Below, in pieces: positions 30,235-39,486 of a stretch of 64,000 nt of DNA. Positions within the stretch are counted from its first letter, which is position 1, and each line of letters begins with the position of its first letter. The position numbers and the translations under genes were made by a program. The notes below the pieces were generated by a model. That model was given only the letters and a program-made list of their open reading frames with translations, was not told the origin of the DNA and did no database searches. The stretch comes from Solimonas fluminis (GTDB taxonomy: Bacteria; Pseudomonadota; Gammaproteobacteria; Nevskiales; Nevskiaceae), in contig NZ_PSNW01000014.1 in the NCBI RefSeq assembly GCF_002930645.1, positions 52,918 to 116,917 of the forward strand. The letters run 5' to 3'.

Positions 30235-31074
30235 TTACTCGCCGGCCTGGGGGGCGCCGCGGCCACGGCCGCCGCGGCCGCGGTCACCGCGGTCACGGTC
30301 GCCGGCGCCGGGCTTGCGCGGGGGGCGCGGCTTCTTCGGGGCCGAACGGTCCTCGGTCACTTCCGGCGGGGCCTCGCGGAACGGGATCGGGTTGGCGCCG
30401 CGGGCCTCGATGATGGCCTCGGCCACGCACTGGGTGTAGACGCGGATGGCGCGGGTGGCGTCGTCGTTGCCCGGGATCACGCACTCGATGCCCGAGGGGT
30501 CATTGTTGGTGTCGACCACGGCGATGACCGGGATGCCGAGCTTCTTGGCCTCGGCCACGGCGTTCTTCTCGTAGCCGGTGTCGATGATGAACAGGCCGTC
30601 CGGCAGGGTCGGCATTTCCTTGATGCCGCCCAGCGACTTGCGCAGCTTCTCGAGCTCGCGCTGGAAGGTCAGCTGCTCCTTCTTGGTCAGGCGGTTGATG
30701 GTGCCGTCCTCGACCGACTTCTCCATCTCCACCAGGCGCTTGATCGAGGCCTTGACGGTCTTGAAGTTGGTCAGGGTGCCGCCCAGCCAGCGCTGGGAGA
30801 CGAAAGGCATGCCGCAGCGCTTGGCCTCTTCCTCGATGGCCTCACGGGCGGCGCGCTTGGTGCCGACGAACAGGATGCGGCCACCGTTGGCGGCCAGCTT
30901 GCCGGCGAAATTGCAGGCGTCCTTGAGCAGCGGCAGGGTCTGCTCGAGGTTGATGATGTGGATGCGGCTGCGTTCGCCGAAGATGAATTCGTCCATCTTC
31001 GGGTTCCAGTAGCGGGTGCGGTGACCGAAATGGACACCGGCTTCCAGCAGCTGGCGCATGGTGATGTTCGCCAT
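30235..31074 (-). CDS. rpsB: 30S ribosomal protein S2 with RG-rich C-terminal tail
   Basis: S2 is a small-subunit protein needed for S1 binding. The core is standard: [42 protein letters not shown] and [20 protein letters not shown]. The ATG at 31072-31074 follows AAGGAG at good spacing; a GTG two codons earlier is less likely. The product is 279 residues against 241 in E. coli. The extra sequence is a C-terminal tail of about 45 residues rich in Pro, Lys, Arg and Gly, with several RG/RGG steps and an acidic end. A consensus promoter and a leader hairpin precede it. Confidence 0.96.
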   Translation of the reverse strand: MANITMRQLLEAGVHFGHRTRYWNPKMDEFIFGERSRIHIINLEQTLPLLKDACNFAGKLAANGGRILFVGTKRAAREAIEEEAKRCGMPFVSQRWLGGTLTNFKTVKASIKRLVEMEKSVEDGTINRLTKKEQLTFQRELEKLRKSLGGIKEMPTLPDGLFIIDTGYEKNAVAEAKKLGIPVIAVVDTNNDPSGIECVIPGNDDATRAIRVYTQCVAEAIIEARGANPIPFREAPPEVTEDRSAPKKPRPPRKPGAGDRDRGDRGRGGRGRGAPQAGE

Positions 31075-31100
31075 TGACACTTCTCCTTGGGTTAGGCAAA

Positions 31101-31138
31101 TCGCGCCCTATGTGAGAGCTCACCCAAGTGGGGCGCGA
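31101..31138 (-). promoter_or_regulatory. rpsB 5' leader hairpin, candidate S2 autoregulation site
   Basis: In the leader RNA an 8-bp outer stem (31101-31108 with 31131-31138) encloses a shorter stem (GTGAG with CTCAC). It ends about 27 bases before the rpsB ATG. In E. coli and relatives S2 represses rpsB-tsf through a structured leader in this position. That this hairpin does the same is inference. Confidence 0.55.
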
Positions 31139-31197
31139 GTGGATTTTCAAAGGGGTTACAATCGGGGAATCCGGTTGATTGCCTTTGAAGGGCGCGC

Positions 31198-31226
31198 TTT
31201 ATACCATAATCAACCTTTGATTTCAA
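31198..31226 (-). promoter_or_regulatory. Sigma-70 promoter of rpsB-tsf
   Basis: On the minus strand TTGAAA (31221-31226), a 17-base spacer and TATAAA (31198-31203) form a strong promoter. Transcription would start near 31190 and give a leader of about 115 bases before rpsB. Confidence 0.8.
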
Positions 31227-31250
31227 AGATTTCCCGGTAGCCAAGCCCCC

Positions 31251-32030
31251 ATGGGCGTCACCATCAAAACCCCCGCCGAACAGCAGAAGATGCGCGAAGC
31301 CGGACAGGCCGCTGCGCAGGTCCTGCAAATGATCGCCCCCTACGTGAAGCCCGGCGTCAGCACCGAGGAGCTGAACCGGATCTGTCACGACCATATCGTC
31401 AAGGCCGGCGATGTCCCCGCCCCGCTGGGCTACGGTGCCGCCCCCGGCCGGCCGCCGTTCCCCAAGTCGGTCTGCACCTCGGTCAACCACGTGGTCTGCC
31501 ACGGCATCCCGGGGCCCAAGGTCCTGAAGAAGGGTGACGTGATCAACATCGACGTCACCGTGATCAAGGACGGCTTCCACGGCGACACGAGCCAGATGTT
31601 CTATGTCGGCGAGCCCAGCATCCTGGCGCGCCGCCTGGCCGAGACCGCCCACGAGGCCATGATCGAGGGCATCCGGCTGGTGCGCCCCGGCGCCCGCCTG
31701 GGCGACATCGGCCATGTCATCCAGAAGTACGCCGAGGCCCGCGGCTTCTCGATCGTGCGCGAGTACTGCGGCCACGGCATCGGCCGCATCTTCCACGAGG
31801 ACCCGCAGGTGCTGCACTACGGCAAGCCGGGTAGCGGCATGGAGCTGGTGCCGGGCATGACCTTCACCATCGAGCCGATGGTCAATGCCGGCCGTCCCGA
31901 GGTGAAGCTGCTGCCGGACGGCTGGACCGTGGTGACCAAGGACCATTCCCTGTCGGCCCAATGGGAGCACACCGTGCTGGTGACCGAATCCGGCTACGAG
32001 GTGCTGACCCTGCGCGGCGGGGAGATGTGA
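31251..32030 (+). CDS. map: Type I methionine aminopeptidase
   Basis: Map removes the initiator Met from new proteins. The two-metal site residues lie in INIDVTVIKDGFHGDTSQMF, in the GHGIGRIFHEDPQV segment, in MTFTIEPMVN and in WEHTVLVT near the C-terminus. The length is 259 residues, as usual. It is divergent from rpsB, the common arrangement, and its stop shares one base with the glnD start. A promoter on the plus strand should lie in the shared 176-bp gap, but only weak candidates were seen. Confidence 0.97.
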   Translation: MGVTIKTPAEQQKMREAGQAAAQVLQMIAPYVKPGVSTEELNRICHDHIVKAGDVPAPLGYGAAPGRPPFPKSVCTSVNHVVCHGIPGPKVLKKGDVINIDVTVIKDGFHGDTSQMFYVGEPSILARRLAETAHEAMIEGIRLVRPGARLGDIGHVIQKYAEARGFSIVREYCGHGIGRIFHEDPQVLHYGKPGSGMELVPGMTFTIEPMVNAGRPEVKLLPDGWTVVTKDHSLSAQWEHTVLVTESGYEVLTLRGGEM

Positions 32031-34708
32031 TGGGAGCCGAATTCGACCTGGCGGACGAAGACGCCTCCGCCATCTTCAGCGCACCCCGCATCCGCTCCCG
32101 CCTGGCCCAGGGGGCCTCCCCGGTAGCGGCCTTCCGCGAGACCCTCAAGTGGGGCCGCGAGCGGCTCTACACCCTGTTCCATGAGGGCACCGCGGCCGAC
32201 GCCCTGGTGCACGCCCGCGCCCACCTGGTGGACGAGGTCCTGCGCACGGCCTGGCAGAAGTTCCTGCCGGAACTGACCGACGGCCTGGCCCTGGTGGCGG
32301 TGGGCGGCTATGGCCGCAGCGAGCTGCTGCCGCACTCGGACATCGACATCCTGCTGCTGCACTCCGGCGAGGCGCTGGAACAGCACCGCAAGGCGCTGGA
32401 GCAGATGACCGCCTTCGCCTGGGACATCGGCCTGGAAGTCGGCCAGAGCGTGCGCACCGTGCAGGAATGCGTCGACGAGGCGGCCAAGGACATCACGGTG
32501 ATGACCAACCTGCTGGAGGCGCGCATGCTCACCGGCGACGCCGCGCTGTACCAGCAGATGCAGCAGGCCCTGACGCCGGAACATGTCTGGCCGGTCAAGG
32601 CCTTCTTCGAAGCCAAGAAGGCCGAGCAGGCGGCGCGCTACCGCAAGTACGACGACACCGGCTACAAGCTGGAGCCCAACGTCAAGGAAAGCCCGGGCGG
32701 CCTGCGCGACATCCATACCATCGGCTGGGTCGCCAAGCGCCACTTCAACGCGCAGACGCTGGCCGAGCTGCGCGAGCACGGCTTCCTCAACAAGCAGGAA
32801 AGCGACGAGCTGTTCGCGGGCCAGGACTTCCTGTGGCGGGTGCGCTTCGCCCTGCACATGATCACGAACCGCCGCGAGGACCGCCTGCTGTTCGACCACC
32901 AGATCAAGGTGGCGGCGCTGTTCGGCTACGAGGACAACGACAAGAACCGCGCGGTCGAGCAGTTCATGCAGCTGTACTACCGCACGATCAAGTCGCTGTC
33001 CTGCCTCAACGACATGCTGCTGCAGCTGTTCGACGAGGCGATCCTGCACCCGGACGCCGGCGAGCCGGAGGTGCTCAACGCCCGCTTCCAGGTCCGCAAC
33101 CAGACCATCGAGGCGCGCGACGACGACGTCTTCCGCAAGCAGCCCTGGGCGCTGCTGGAGATCTTCCGCCTGCTGCAGGAGCACCCGAAGATCGCAGGCA
33201 TCCGCGCGCAGACGCTGCGCATGATCATGCGCGACGGCCGCCTGATCGACGACGCCGTGCGCAACGACGTGCGCGCCCGCGCGATCTTCATCGACATGTT
33301 CCGCGAAGGCCGCGGCCTGACGCGCAACCTGCGCCGCATGAACCGCTACGGCGTGCTGGGCCGCTACCTGCCCTCCTTCGGCAAGATCGTGGGCCTGATG
33401 CAGTACGACCTGTTCCACACGCTGACCGTGGACGAGCACGTGCTCTACGTGCTGCGCAACGCGCGCCGCTTCGCCATGGGCCGCTTCCAACACGAGCTGC
33501 CATTTGCCAACGAGGTCTTCACCCGCATCGCCAAGCCCGAACTGCTGTACCTGGGCGCGTTCTGGCACGACATGGCCAAGGGCCGCGGCGGCGACCACTC
33601 GACGCTGGGTGCCGAGGAGGCCGAGCAGTTCTGCCTCGATCACGGCCTGTCGCATGCCGACGCGGCGGTGGTGGCATGGCTGGTGGAAAACCACCTGGTG
33701 ATGTCGCTGACCGCGCAGAAGCAGGACGTGCAGGATCCCAATGTGGTCGCCAGCTTCGCCCGCAAGGTCGGAGACCGCGACCGCCTGGACTACCTGCTGC
33801 TGCTGACCTGCGCCGACATCCGCGGCACCAATCCGGCGCTGTGGAACTCCTGGCGCGAATCCCTGCTGAAGGACCTCTACAGCTCCACCGCCCGCGCCCT
33901 GGAGCGCGGCCTGGACGACCCGGTGGTGCCGGAGGAGCGCGTGGCGGAAACCTGCGCGCGCGCCCTCAAGCTGCTGACCGAGCGCGGTACCGATACCCAG
34001 GCCGCCGCGCAGGTCTGGCAGCGCTTCGACCGCGACTACTTCCTGCGCCACTCGCCCGAGGAACTGGCCTGGCACCTGCCGGCGATCGTGTCGGCCAAGG
34101 AAGCCGACCTGCCGCTGGTGCTGGTGGAAACGCTCAGCGACCGCGGCACCACGGTGTTCGTCTACACCCGCGACCGCGACCACCTGTTCGGCCTGTCGGC
34201 CGGCGTGCTCGCGCGCCTGGGCCTGAACATCCTCGACGCCCGCCTGCACACCACCAACGACGGTTTCGTGCTCGACTCCTATGCCGTGATGGAGAGCGAC
34301 AATTCGCCGATCCAGCCGGGCATCCGCTTCGAGGAGATCCGCAACGCGCTGCGCAAGGTGCTGAGCGATCCGGAGATGTCGACCGTGGAGGTCAACCGCC
34401 GCGTGTCGCAGCGCCTGCGCCACTTCAACACGCCGACGCACATCCACTTCAGCCAGGACGAGGCGCGCCGCCGCACGGTCATGGAACTGGTGGCCGCCGA
34501 CCAGCCGGGCCTGCTGTCCATGGTCGGCCGCGTGTTCCAGAAGCGCGGCATCCTGCTGGACGCCGCCAAGATCGGCACCATCGGCGAGCGCGCCGAGGAC
34601 GTCTTCTACATCACCGACCGCATGCACCGGCCGATCCGCGACGAGCGCGTGCTGGACGACCTGCGCGAGGTGCTGACGCGCACGCTGGACCGCACGGACG
34701 CGGCCTGA
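32030..34708 (+). CDS. glnD: Bifunctional uridylyltransferase/uridylyl-removing enzyme GlnD
   Basis: GlnD senses glutamine and adds or removes UMP on PII proteins. The nucleotidyltransferase motif [19 protein letters not shown] is near residues 91-109. The HD domain for uridylyl removal shows [12 protein letters not shown] near 513, and two ACT domains fill about 700-885 ([20 protein letters not shown], then [16 protein letters not shown]). The ATG at 32030 overlaps the map stop (TGATG) and gives 892 residues, near E. coli (890). The map-glnD-dapD order is common in gammaproteobacteria. Confidence 0.97.
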   Translation: MGAEFDLADEDASAIFSAPRIRSRLAQGASPVAAFRETLKWGRERLYTLFHEGTAADALVHARAHLVDEVLRTAWQKFLPELTDGLALVAVGGYGRSELLPHSDIDILLLHSGEALEQHRKALEQMTAFAWDIGLEVGQSVRTVQECVDEAAKDITVMTNLLEARMLTGDAALYQQMQQALTPEHVWPVKAFFEAKKAEQAARYRKYDDTGYKLEPNVKESPGGLRDIHTIGWVAKRHFNAQTLAELREHGFLNKQESDELFAGQDFLWRVRFALHMITNRREDRLLFDHQIKVAALFGYEDNDKNRAVEQFMQLYYRTIKSLSCLNDMLLQLFDEAILHPDAGEPEVLNARFQVRNQTIEARDDDVFRKQPWALLEIFRLLQEHPKIAGIRAQTLRMIMRDGRLIDDAVRNDVRARAIFIDMFREGRGLTRNLRRMNRYGVLGRYLPSFGKIVGLMQYDLFHTLTVDEHVLYVLRNARRFAMGRFQHELPFANEVFTRIAKPELLYLGAFWHDMAKGRGGDHSTLGAEEAEQFCLDHGLSHADAAVVAWLVENHLVMSLTAQKQDVQDPNVVASFARKVGDRDRLDYLLLLTCADIRGTNPALWNSWRESLLKDLYSSTARALERGLDDPVVPEERVAETCARALKLLTERGTDTQAAAQVWQRFDRDYFLRHSPEELAWHLPAIVSAKEADLPLVLVETLSDRGTTVFVYTRDRDHLFGLSAGVLARLGLNILDARLHTTNDGFVLDSYAVMESDNSPIQPGIRFEEIRNALRKVLSDPEMSTVEVNRRVSQRLRHFNTPTHIHFSQDEARRRTVMELVAADQPGLLSMVGRVFQKRGILLDAAKIGTIGERAEDVFYITDRMHRPIRDERVLDDLREVLTRTLDRTDAA

Positions 34709-34739
34709 ACCTTTTTCCTTTTTCGCCCCTGACAGAATC

Positions 34740-35561
34740 ATGAGCAACCAAGAACTCAAGAGCCGTATCGAAGCCGCCTGGGAGGCCCGTGACGGCCTCG
34801 ACAAGAGCGACGCCGCCCTGCGCAACGACGTCCAGGCCGCCATCGAGCTGCTGGACAGCGGCCAGGCCCGCGTGGCCGAGCCGATCGGCAACTCTCAGTG
34901 GCAGGTCAACGATTGGCTGAAGAAGGCGGTGCTGCTGTACTTCCGCCTGCACGACAACATCGTCATCCCGATGGGCGAGCACCAGGGCTTCGACAAGGTC
35001 CCGCTCAAGTACAGCGGCTGGACGCAGGAGCAGTTCGCCAAGGCCGGCGTGCGCGTGGTGCCTCCGGCGGCGGTGCGCAAGGGTGCCTACGTGGCCCCCG
35101 GCGCGATCCTGATGCCTTCCTACGTCAACATCGGAGCCCACGTCGGCGCCGGCACCATGGTGGACACCTGGGCCACGGTCGGGTCCTGCGCGCAGATCGG
35201 CAGCAACGTGCACCTGTCAGGCGGCGTCGGTATCGGCGGCGTGCTGGAACCCCTGCAGGCCTCGCCGACCATCATCGAGGACGAGTGCTTCATCGGCGCC
35301 CGCTCGGAGATCGTCGAGGGCGTGGTGGTGGAACGCGGCTCGGTGATCTCGATGGGTGTGTTCATCGGCCAGTCCACGCCGATCTACGACCGCGAGAACG
35401 ACCAGATCCTCTATGGCCGCGTGCCGGCCGGCAGCGTCGTGGTGGCGGGCTCCCTGCCCAAGAGCGAGCGCTACAGCCTGAACTGCGCCGTGATCGTCAA
35501 GCGCGTCAACGAGCAGACGCGCAAGAAGGTCGGCATCAACGCACTGCTGCGCGACCTGTAA
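34740..35561 (+). CDS. dapD: 2,3,4,5-tetrahydropyridine-2,6-dicarboxylate N-succinyltransferase
   Basis: DapD succinylates tetrahydrodipicolinate in lysine and meso-DAP synthesis. The 273-residue protein has an N-terminal helical domain and a left-handed beta helix from about residue 105, with hexapeptide-rich [20 protein letters not shown] and the catalytic region around [13 protein letters not shown]. It lies 31 bases after glnD and eight before dapE, its pathway partner. Confidence 0.96.
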   Translation: MSNQELKSRIEAAWEARDGLDKSDAALRNDVQAAIELLDSGQARVAEPIGNSQWQVNDWLKKAVLLYFRLHDNIVIPMGEHQGFDKVPLKYSGWTQEQFAKAGVRVVPPAAVRKGAYVAPGAILMPSYVNIGAHVGAGTMVDTWATVGSCAQIGSNVHLSGGVGIGGVLEPLQASPTIIEDECFIGARSEIVEGVVVERGSVISMGVFIGQSTPIYDRENDQILYGRVPAGSVVVAGSLPKSERYSLNCAVIVKRVNEQTRKKVGINALLRDL

Positions 35562-35568
35562 GCCTGCC

Positions 35569-36702
35569 ATGGCAGACGGCGCCTCTCCGGTCCTGGACTT
35601 GCTGCGGCAGCTGATCGCCCGGCGCTCGTTGACGCCGGACGATGCCGGCTGCTGCGAGCTGATCGGCGAACGGCTGAAGAAACTGGGCTTCGCGCTGGAA
35701 TACATCGATGCCGGCGGCGTCACCAACCTCTGGGCCACCGCCGGCAGCGGCGGCCCGCTGATGATCCTGGCCGGCCATACCGACGTGGTGCCCACGGGGC
35801 CGCTGGAGCAGTGGACCAGCGACCCGTTCCAGCCGCAGGTCCGCGACGGCCTGCTCTACGGCCGCGGCGCCGCCGACATGAAGTCGGGCATCGCCGCGAT
35901 GGTCTGTGCCACCGAGCGCCTGATGGCGCGCCGTCCGCTGCGCGGCACCCTCGGCTACCTGATCACCAGCGACGAGGAGGGTGTGGCGCAACACGGCACC
36001 CGCCACGTGGTGGAGGTGCTCGAGGCCCGTGGCGTGAGGCCGGACTACGCCATCGTCGGCGAAGCCTCCAGCAACGAGAAGCTCGGCGACCGCATCGTCA
36101 TCGGCCGCCGCGGCTCGCTCAACGGCATCCTCACCGTGCTGGGCAAGCAGGGCCACGTGGCCTACCCGCACAAGGTCGAGAACCCCATCCACCGCCTGGC
36201 CCCTGCCCTGGCGGAACTGGTGGGCACGGCCTGGGATCCGGGCAACGCGCATTTCCCGCCCACTTCCTTCCAGGTCTCGAACATCCACGCCGGCACCGGC
36301 GCGAACAATGTCGTGCCCGGCGAGTGCCAGGTGGTGTTCAACTTCCGCTACTGCACCGAATCCACCGCAGCCTCGCTGCGCGAGCGCGTGGAGGCCACGC
36401 TGCAACGCCATGGCCTGCGCTACAGGCTGGACTGGCAGCTCTCCGGAGAGCCCTTCCTGACGCGCCAGGGCGGCCTGATCGCTGCTGCCGAGGCCGCCAT
36501 CGGCGCGGTCACGGGACTGAAGCCGGAGCTGTTCACCGGCGGCGGCACCTCGGATGCGCGCTTCATCTCGCCCTGGGGTGCCGAGGTGGTGGAGATCGGT
36601 CCTATCAACGACAGCATCCACAAGATCAATGAGCACGTCCGCGTCGCCGACCTGGAGCCCCTGTCGGCGATCTACGAGAAGGTGCTGGAGCAGTTGCTGT
36701 GA
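35569..36702 (+). CDS. dapE: Succinyl-diaminopimelate desuccinylase
   Basis: DapE is a zinc-dependent M20 hydrolase that releases L,L-diaminopimelate from its succinyl form. The metal-site motifs MILAGHTDVVPTG (about 65-77), GRGAADMKSG and the catalytic SDEEG are present, and the C-terminal FTGGGTSDARFI supplies further ligands. The length is 377 residues, as in E. coli (375). It overlaps the following hydrolase gene by four bases. Confidence 0.96.
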   Translation: MADGASPVLDLLRQLIARRSLTPDDAGCCELIGERLKKLGFALEYIDAGGVTNLWATAGSGGPLMILAGHTDVVPTGPLEQWTSDPFQPQVRDGLLYGRGAADMKSGIAAMVCATERLMARRPLRGTLGYLITSDEEGVAQHGTRHVVEVLEARGVRPDYAIVGEASSNEKLGDRIVIGRRGSLNGILTVLGKQGHVAYPHKVENPIHRLAPALAELVGTAWDPGNAHFPPTSFQVSNIHAGTGANNVVPGECQVVFNFRYCTESTAASLRERVEATLQRHGLRYRLDWQLSGEPFLTRQGGLIAAAEAAIGAVTGLKPELFTGGGTSDARFISPWGAEVVEIGPINDSIHKINEHVRVADLEPLSAIYEKVLEQLL

Positions 36703-37682
36703 ACGACGCGGGCTTCCGCCCGCCGCTGCTGATCCGCCATGCGCAGCTGCAGTCGATCCTGGCCACCAAGAGCCCGCGGCGCAGGTTGTGGCTCCGGCGC
36801 GGCAGCCGCATGGAAGCAGTGGCGAGCCGCCATGAACTGGACTGCGGCGACGGCGTGCGCCTCGCCGGCTTCCACTCGCGCCAGCCGGAAGGGAGCCCCC
36901 CGCTGGGCCTGGCGCTGCTGATCCATGGATGGGAAGGCAGCCACGAGTCCTCCTACCTCTACTCGATGGCCTGCACGCTGTATGCGGCCGGCTACAACGT
37001 CTTCCGCCTCAACCTGCGCGACCATGGCGGCACCCATGGCCTGAACCGCGAGCCCTTCCATTCGGCCCGTATCGACGAGGTGCTGGGCGCGGTGCGGGCG
37101 GCGCAGCAGCTCGACGGCGACGGCCGCCTCTACGTGGTCGGATTCTCCCTGGGAGGCAATTTCGCCCTGCGTGTCGGCCTCCACGGGCCGCGTGCCGGCG
37201 TCACCCCCCGGCTTTCGGTGGGCATCTCGCCGGCGATCCATCCGGGATCGACCCTGGACGCCATCGAATACGGGCCGCTGATGTTCCGCTGGTATTTCAT
37301 GGACAAGTGGCGCAAGACCCTGCGCGCCAAGAAGAACGCCTGGCCGGAGCACGACTTCTCCGCCTTCGACGGTGTCCGCAGCTTCACCGAGTCGACGCGG
37401 CGCTTCGTGGCCGGTTTCACCGACTATCCGTCGATGGACGACTACCTGGCCGCCTATACGCTGACGCCGGAGATGCTGATGGCGGCGCCCAGCCCGCTGG
37501 CGGTGCTGACGGCCAAGGACGATCCGGTCATTCCCTGGCGCTACTTCGACGGCCTGCGCGCCGAGGGCGCGGTGCGCGCCTTCCTGGCGACGGACCAAGG
37601 GGGCCACTGCGGCTTCATCGAGGACCTGCGGATGACCAGCTGGGCGGAGGCGCGCGTGCTGGAACTGCTCGCGACAGCCTAG
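36699..37682 (+). CDS. YheT-like alpha/beta-fold hydrolase
   Basis: The 327-residue protein has an alpha/beta-hydrolase fold of the YheT/ABHD1-type group. The oxyanion region is LLIHGWEGSHESSYL, the nucleophile elbow is GFSLGGN, and the likely acid and His lie in AKDDPVIPWRYF and GGHCGFIEDL. Substrates of these proteins are poorly known; carboxylesters or lipids are likely. The GTG start overlaps the dapE stop (GTGA), so it is coupled to dapE, though no link to lysine synthesis is evident. It ends at a strong bidirectional terminator. Confidence 0.85.
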   Translation: MNDAGFRPPLLIRHAQLQSILATKSPRRRLWLRRGSRMEAVASRHELDCGDGVRLAGFHSRQPEGSPPLGLALLIHGWEGSHESSYLYSMACTLYAAGYNVFRLNLRDHGGTHGLNREPFHSARIDEVLGAVRAAQQLDGDGRLYVVGFSLGGNFALRVGLHGPRAGVTPRLSVGISPAIHPGSTLDAIEYGPLMFRWYFMDKWRKTLRAKKNAWPEHDFSAFDGVRSFTESTRRFVAGFTDYPSMDDYLAAYTLTPEMLMAAPSPLAVLTAKDDPVIPWRYFDGLRAEGAVRAFLATDQGGHCGFIEDLRMTSWAEARVLELLATA

Positions 37683-37691
37683 AGTCCCCAC

Positions 37692-37727
37692 AACGAAAAA
37701 GGCCGCCCCGAGGCGGCCTTTTTCGTT
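37692..37727. terminator. Bidirectional terminator between hydrolase and aldolase genes
   Basis: A 16-bp near-palindromic arm pair (37692-37707 with 37712-37727) has a GC core GGCCGCC and an A-run on one side and T-run on the other. It ends the plus-strand dapD-dapE-hydrolase unit and the minus-strand aldolase gene. Confidence 0.9.
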
Positions 37728-37738
37728 CAGCGGACAGC

Positions 37739-38752
37739 TCAGGCCGCCTTTTCCAGCGCGGCGCTCCACTGGCCCAGCGCGGCCAGGCCATTCATCTTGG
37801 CGCGGTGCAGGTGGGCCTTGCGGCCGGCGTCGGCGTTGTTGCCGCCCCAGGCCTTCAGCGCAGCGGCCTGCAGGGCGCGGCCGTAGGAGAAGGTCAGCTT
37901 CCAGGGGTTGGGGCCGAGCTTGTTCATCTCGTCCAGGTGCGCGGTGGCGTCTTCGTCGGACTGGCCGCCGGAGAGGAAGGCGATGCCCGGCACGGCGGAC
38001 GGCACGTGGCGCTTGAGGGTGCGCAGCGTGGCGGCAGCCACCGTCTTGCGGTCGGCCTGCACCGGGCACTTCTTGCCCGAGATGACCATGTTGGGCTTGA
38101 GCACCATGCCCTCGAGCAGCACGCGCTGCAGGTTCAGTTCCTGGAACACGGCGGCCAGCGTACGGTTGGTGACCTCTTCGCAGACTTCCAGGCTGTTGTC
38201 GGCGTCCATCAGCACTTCCGGCTCGACGATGGGCACGATGCCGGCTTCCTGGCACAGGGCGGCGTAGCGGGCCAGCGCATGGGCGTTGGTGTGGATGCAG
38301 TAGTCGGAGGGGATGCCGTTGCCGATGGTGATGACCGCGCGCCACTTGGCGAAGCGGGCGCCCGCCTCGTGATACTTGGCCAGGCGCTCGCGCAGGCCGT
38401 CGAGGCCCTCGGTCACCAGCTCGCCCGGGGCGCCGACGAGATCCTTGGCACCCTTGTCGACCTTGATGCCCGGGATCACGCCCTTGGACTGCAGGAGCTT
38501 GGAGAACGGCGTGCCGTCCAGCGCCTTCTGGAACAGGGTTTCCTCGAACAGGATCACGCCGCTGGTGTACTGCTCGAAACCGGCGGTGGTGAAGAGCATG
38601 TCGCGGTAGGCCTGGCGGTTGGCCTCGGTGTTCTCGACGTTGATGCTCTTGAAGCGCTTCTCGATGGTGCCGGTGGATTCGTCGGCGGCCAGCAGGCCCT
38701 TGCCGTCGGCCACCATGGCCAGCGCGATCTGGTTGAGGGTTTTCTCGTTCAT
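37739..38752 (-). CDS. Class I fructose-bisphosphate aldolase
   Basis: This Schiff-base aldolase splits fructose 1,6-bisphosphate in glycolysis. The 337-residue protein is of the eukaryote-like class I family: the start has KGLLAADESTGTIEKRF, the Schiff-base Lys lies in GMVLKPNMVISG, and FLSGGQSDEDATAHL is conserved. No zinc site of class II enzymes is seen. It is a single-gene unit with the shared terminator downstream. Its upstream region contains a TAAAAT box but no good -35. The symbols fda or fbaB are sometimes used; none is assigned here. Confidence 0.95.
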   Translation of the reverse strand: MNEKTLNQIALAMVADGKGLLAADESTGTIEKRFKSINVENTEANRQAYRDMLFTTAGFEQYTSGVILFEETLFQKALDGTPFSKLLQSKGVIPGIKVDKGAKDLVGAPGELVTEGLDGLRERLAKYHEAGARFAKWRAVITIGNGIPSDYCIHTNAHALARYAALCQEAGIVPIVEPEVLMDADNSLEVCEEVTNRTLAAVFQELNLQRVLLEGMVLKPNMVISGKKCPVQADRKTVAAATLRTLKRHVPSAVPGIAFLSGGQSDEDATAHLDEMNKLGPNPWKLTFSYGRALQAAALKAWGGNNADAGRKAHLHRAKMNGLAALGQWSAALEKAA

Positions 38753-39013
38753 GTAATCAAAAGCTCCGCGGTCAGGTGCGTTAGTTGAGAAGTCTTTGCG
38801 TTTCAGGGCGCGCGAATTTTAAAGAAACAGGCGGGCAAATTCAGCTATGGGACGTGAAATAGGGCACGGAAAGTCAATTTTTCGCGCCATTCCGGGGGAT
38901 TGCGCCGGAGATTCCGACACCTTGGGTACGGCCTCGTTCCCGCAAGGATCGCCACCAGGCCATCCTTGTCCTCCGCAGAAATGGCCGGGTCGGCGCCTGC
39001 CCCCGGCCGTGCT

Positions 39014-39138
39014 GCCCTGCGCCTTCGCGCAGGGCCCGAACCCTCATCCGTACGGTCCGGGGGTTCGAATCCCCGTTTCCATCCCGTCGCTTACCGCACA
39101 TCCTTGAAGCTGGCTGATTCTGGCGGAGAGAGAGGGAT
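39014..39138. repeat. 125-bp direct repeat, copy 1
   Basis: These 125 bases are identical to 39194-39318, exactly 180 bp away. The unit begins with a 9-bp-stem hairpin, contains at 39054-39073 a 20-base reverse complement of the tRNA-Ser T-arm, and ends with 18 bases identical to the tRNA-Ser 3' end including CCA (39121-39138). The 38753-39013 stretch before it holds no gene that I can support. Confidence 0.9.
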
Positions 39139-39143
39139 GGCTC

Positions 39144-39193
39144 GCCGCCTGAGGCGGCTCGGGGCTGCGCCCCGCGTCCCTCCGGGACGCGCA

Positions 39194-39215
<22 letters not shown>
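39144..39215. repeat. Array of four consecutive GC-rich hairpins
   Basis: Four short palindromes lie almost end to end: 39144-39158 (6-bp stem), 39161-39173 (5-bp), 39174-39190 (7-bp) and 39194-39215 (9-bp). The first three fill the spacer between the two 125-bp repeats; the fourth opens copy 2 and also occurs at the start of copy 1. Confidence 0.75.
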
Positions 39216-39388
<173 letters not shown>

Positions 39389-39486
39389 AGAGATGGGCAT
39401 TTTACCTACAAATCCTTGGCCCTGGACGGATTTTTACCACCATAAAGGGGGTGCGTCGGCACTTTGGCAGCCGCTAAGCTTTCAGC

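Noticed and set aside
31994..34891. A 965-codon open frame on the minus strand
   Set aside because: It is antisense to glnD, which is intact with all its domains.
39054..39080. A second tRNA gene on the plus strand with a T-arm-like GGGTTCGAATCCC
   Set aside because: No acceptor, D-arm or anticodon arm can be placed around it; it is an inverted copy of the tRNA-Ser T-arm only.
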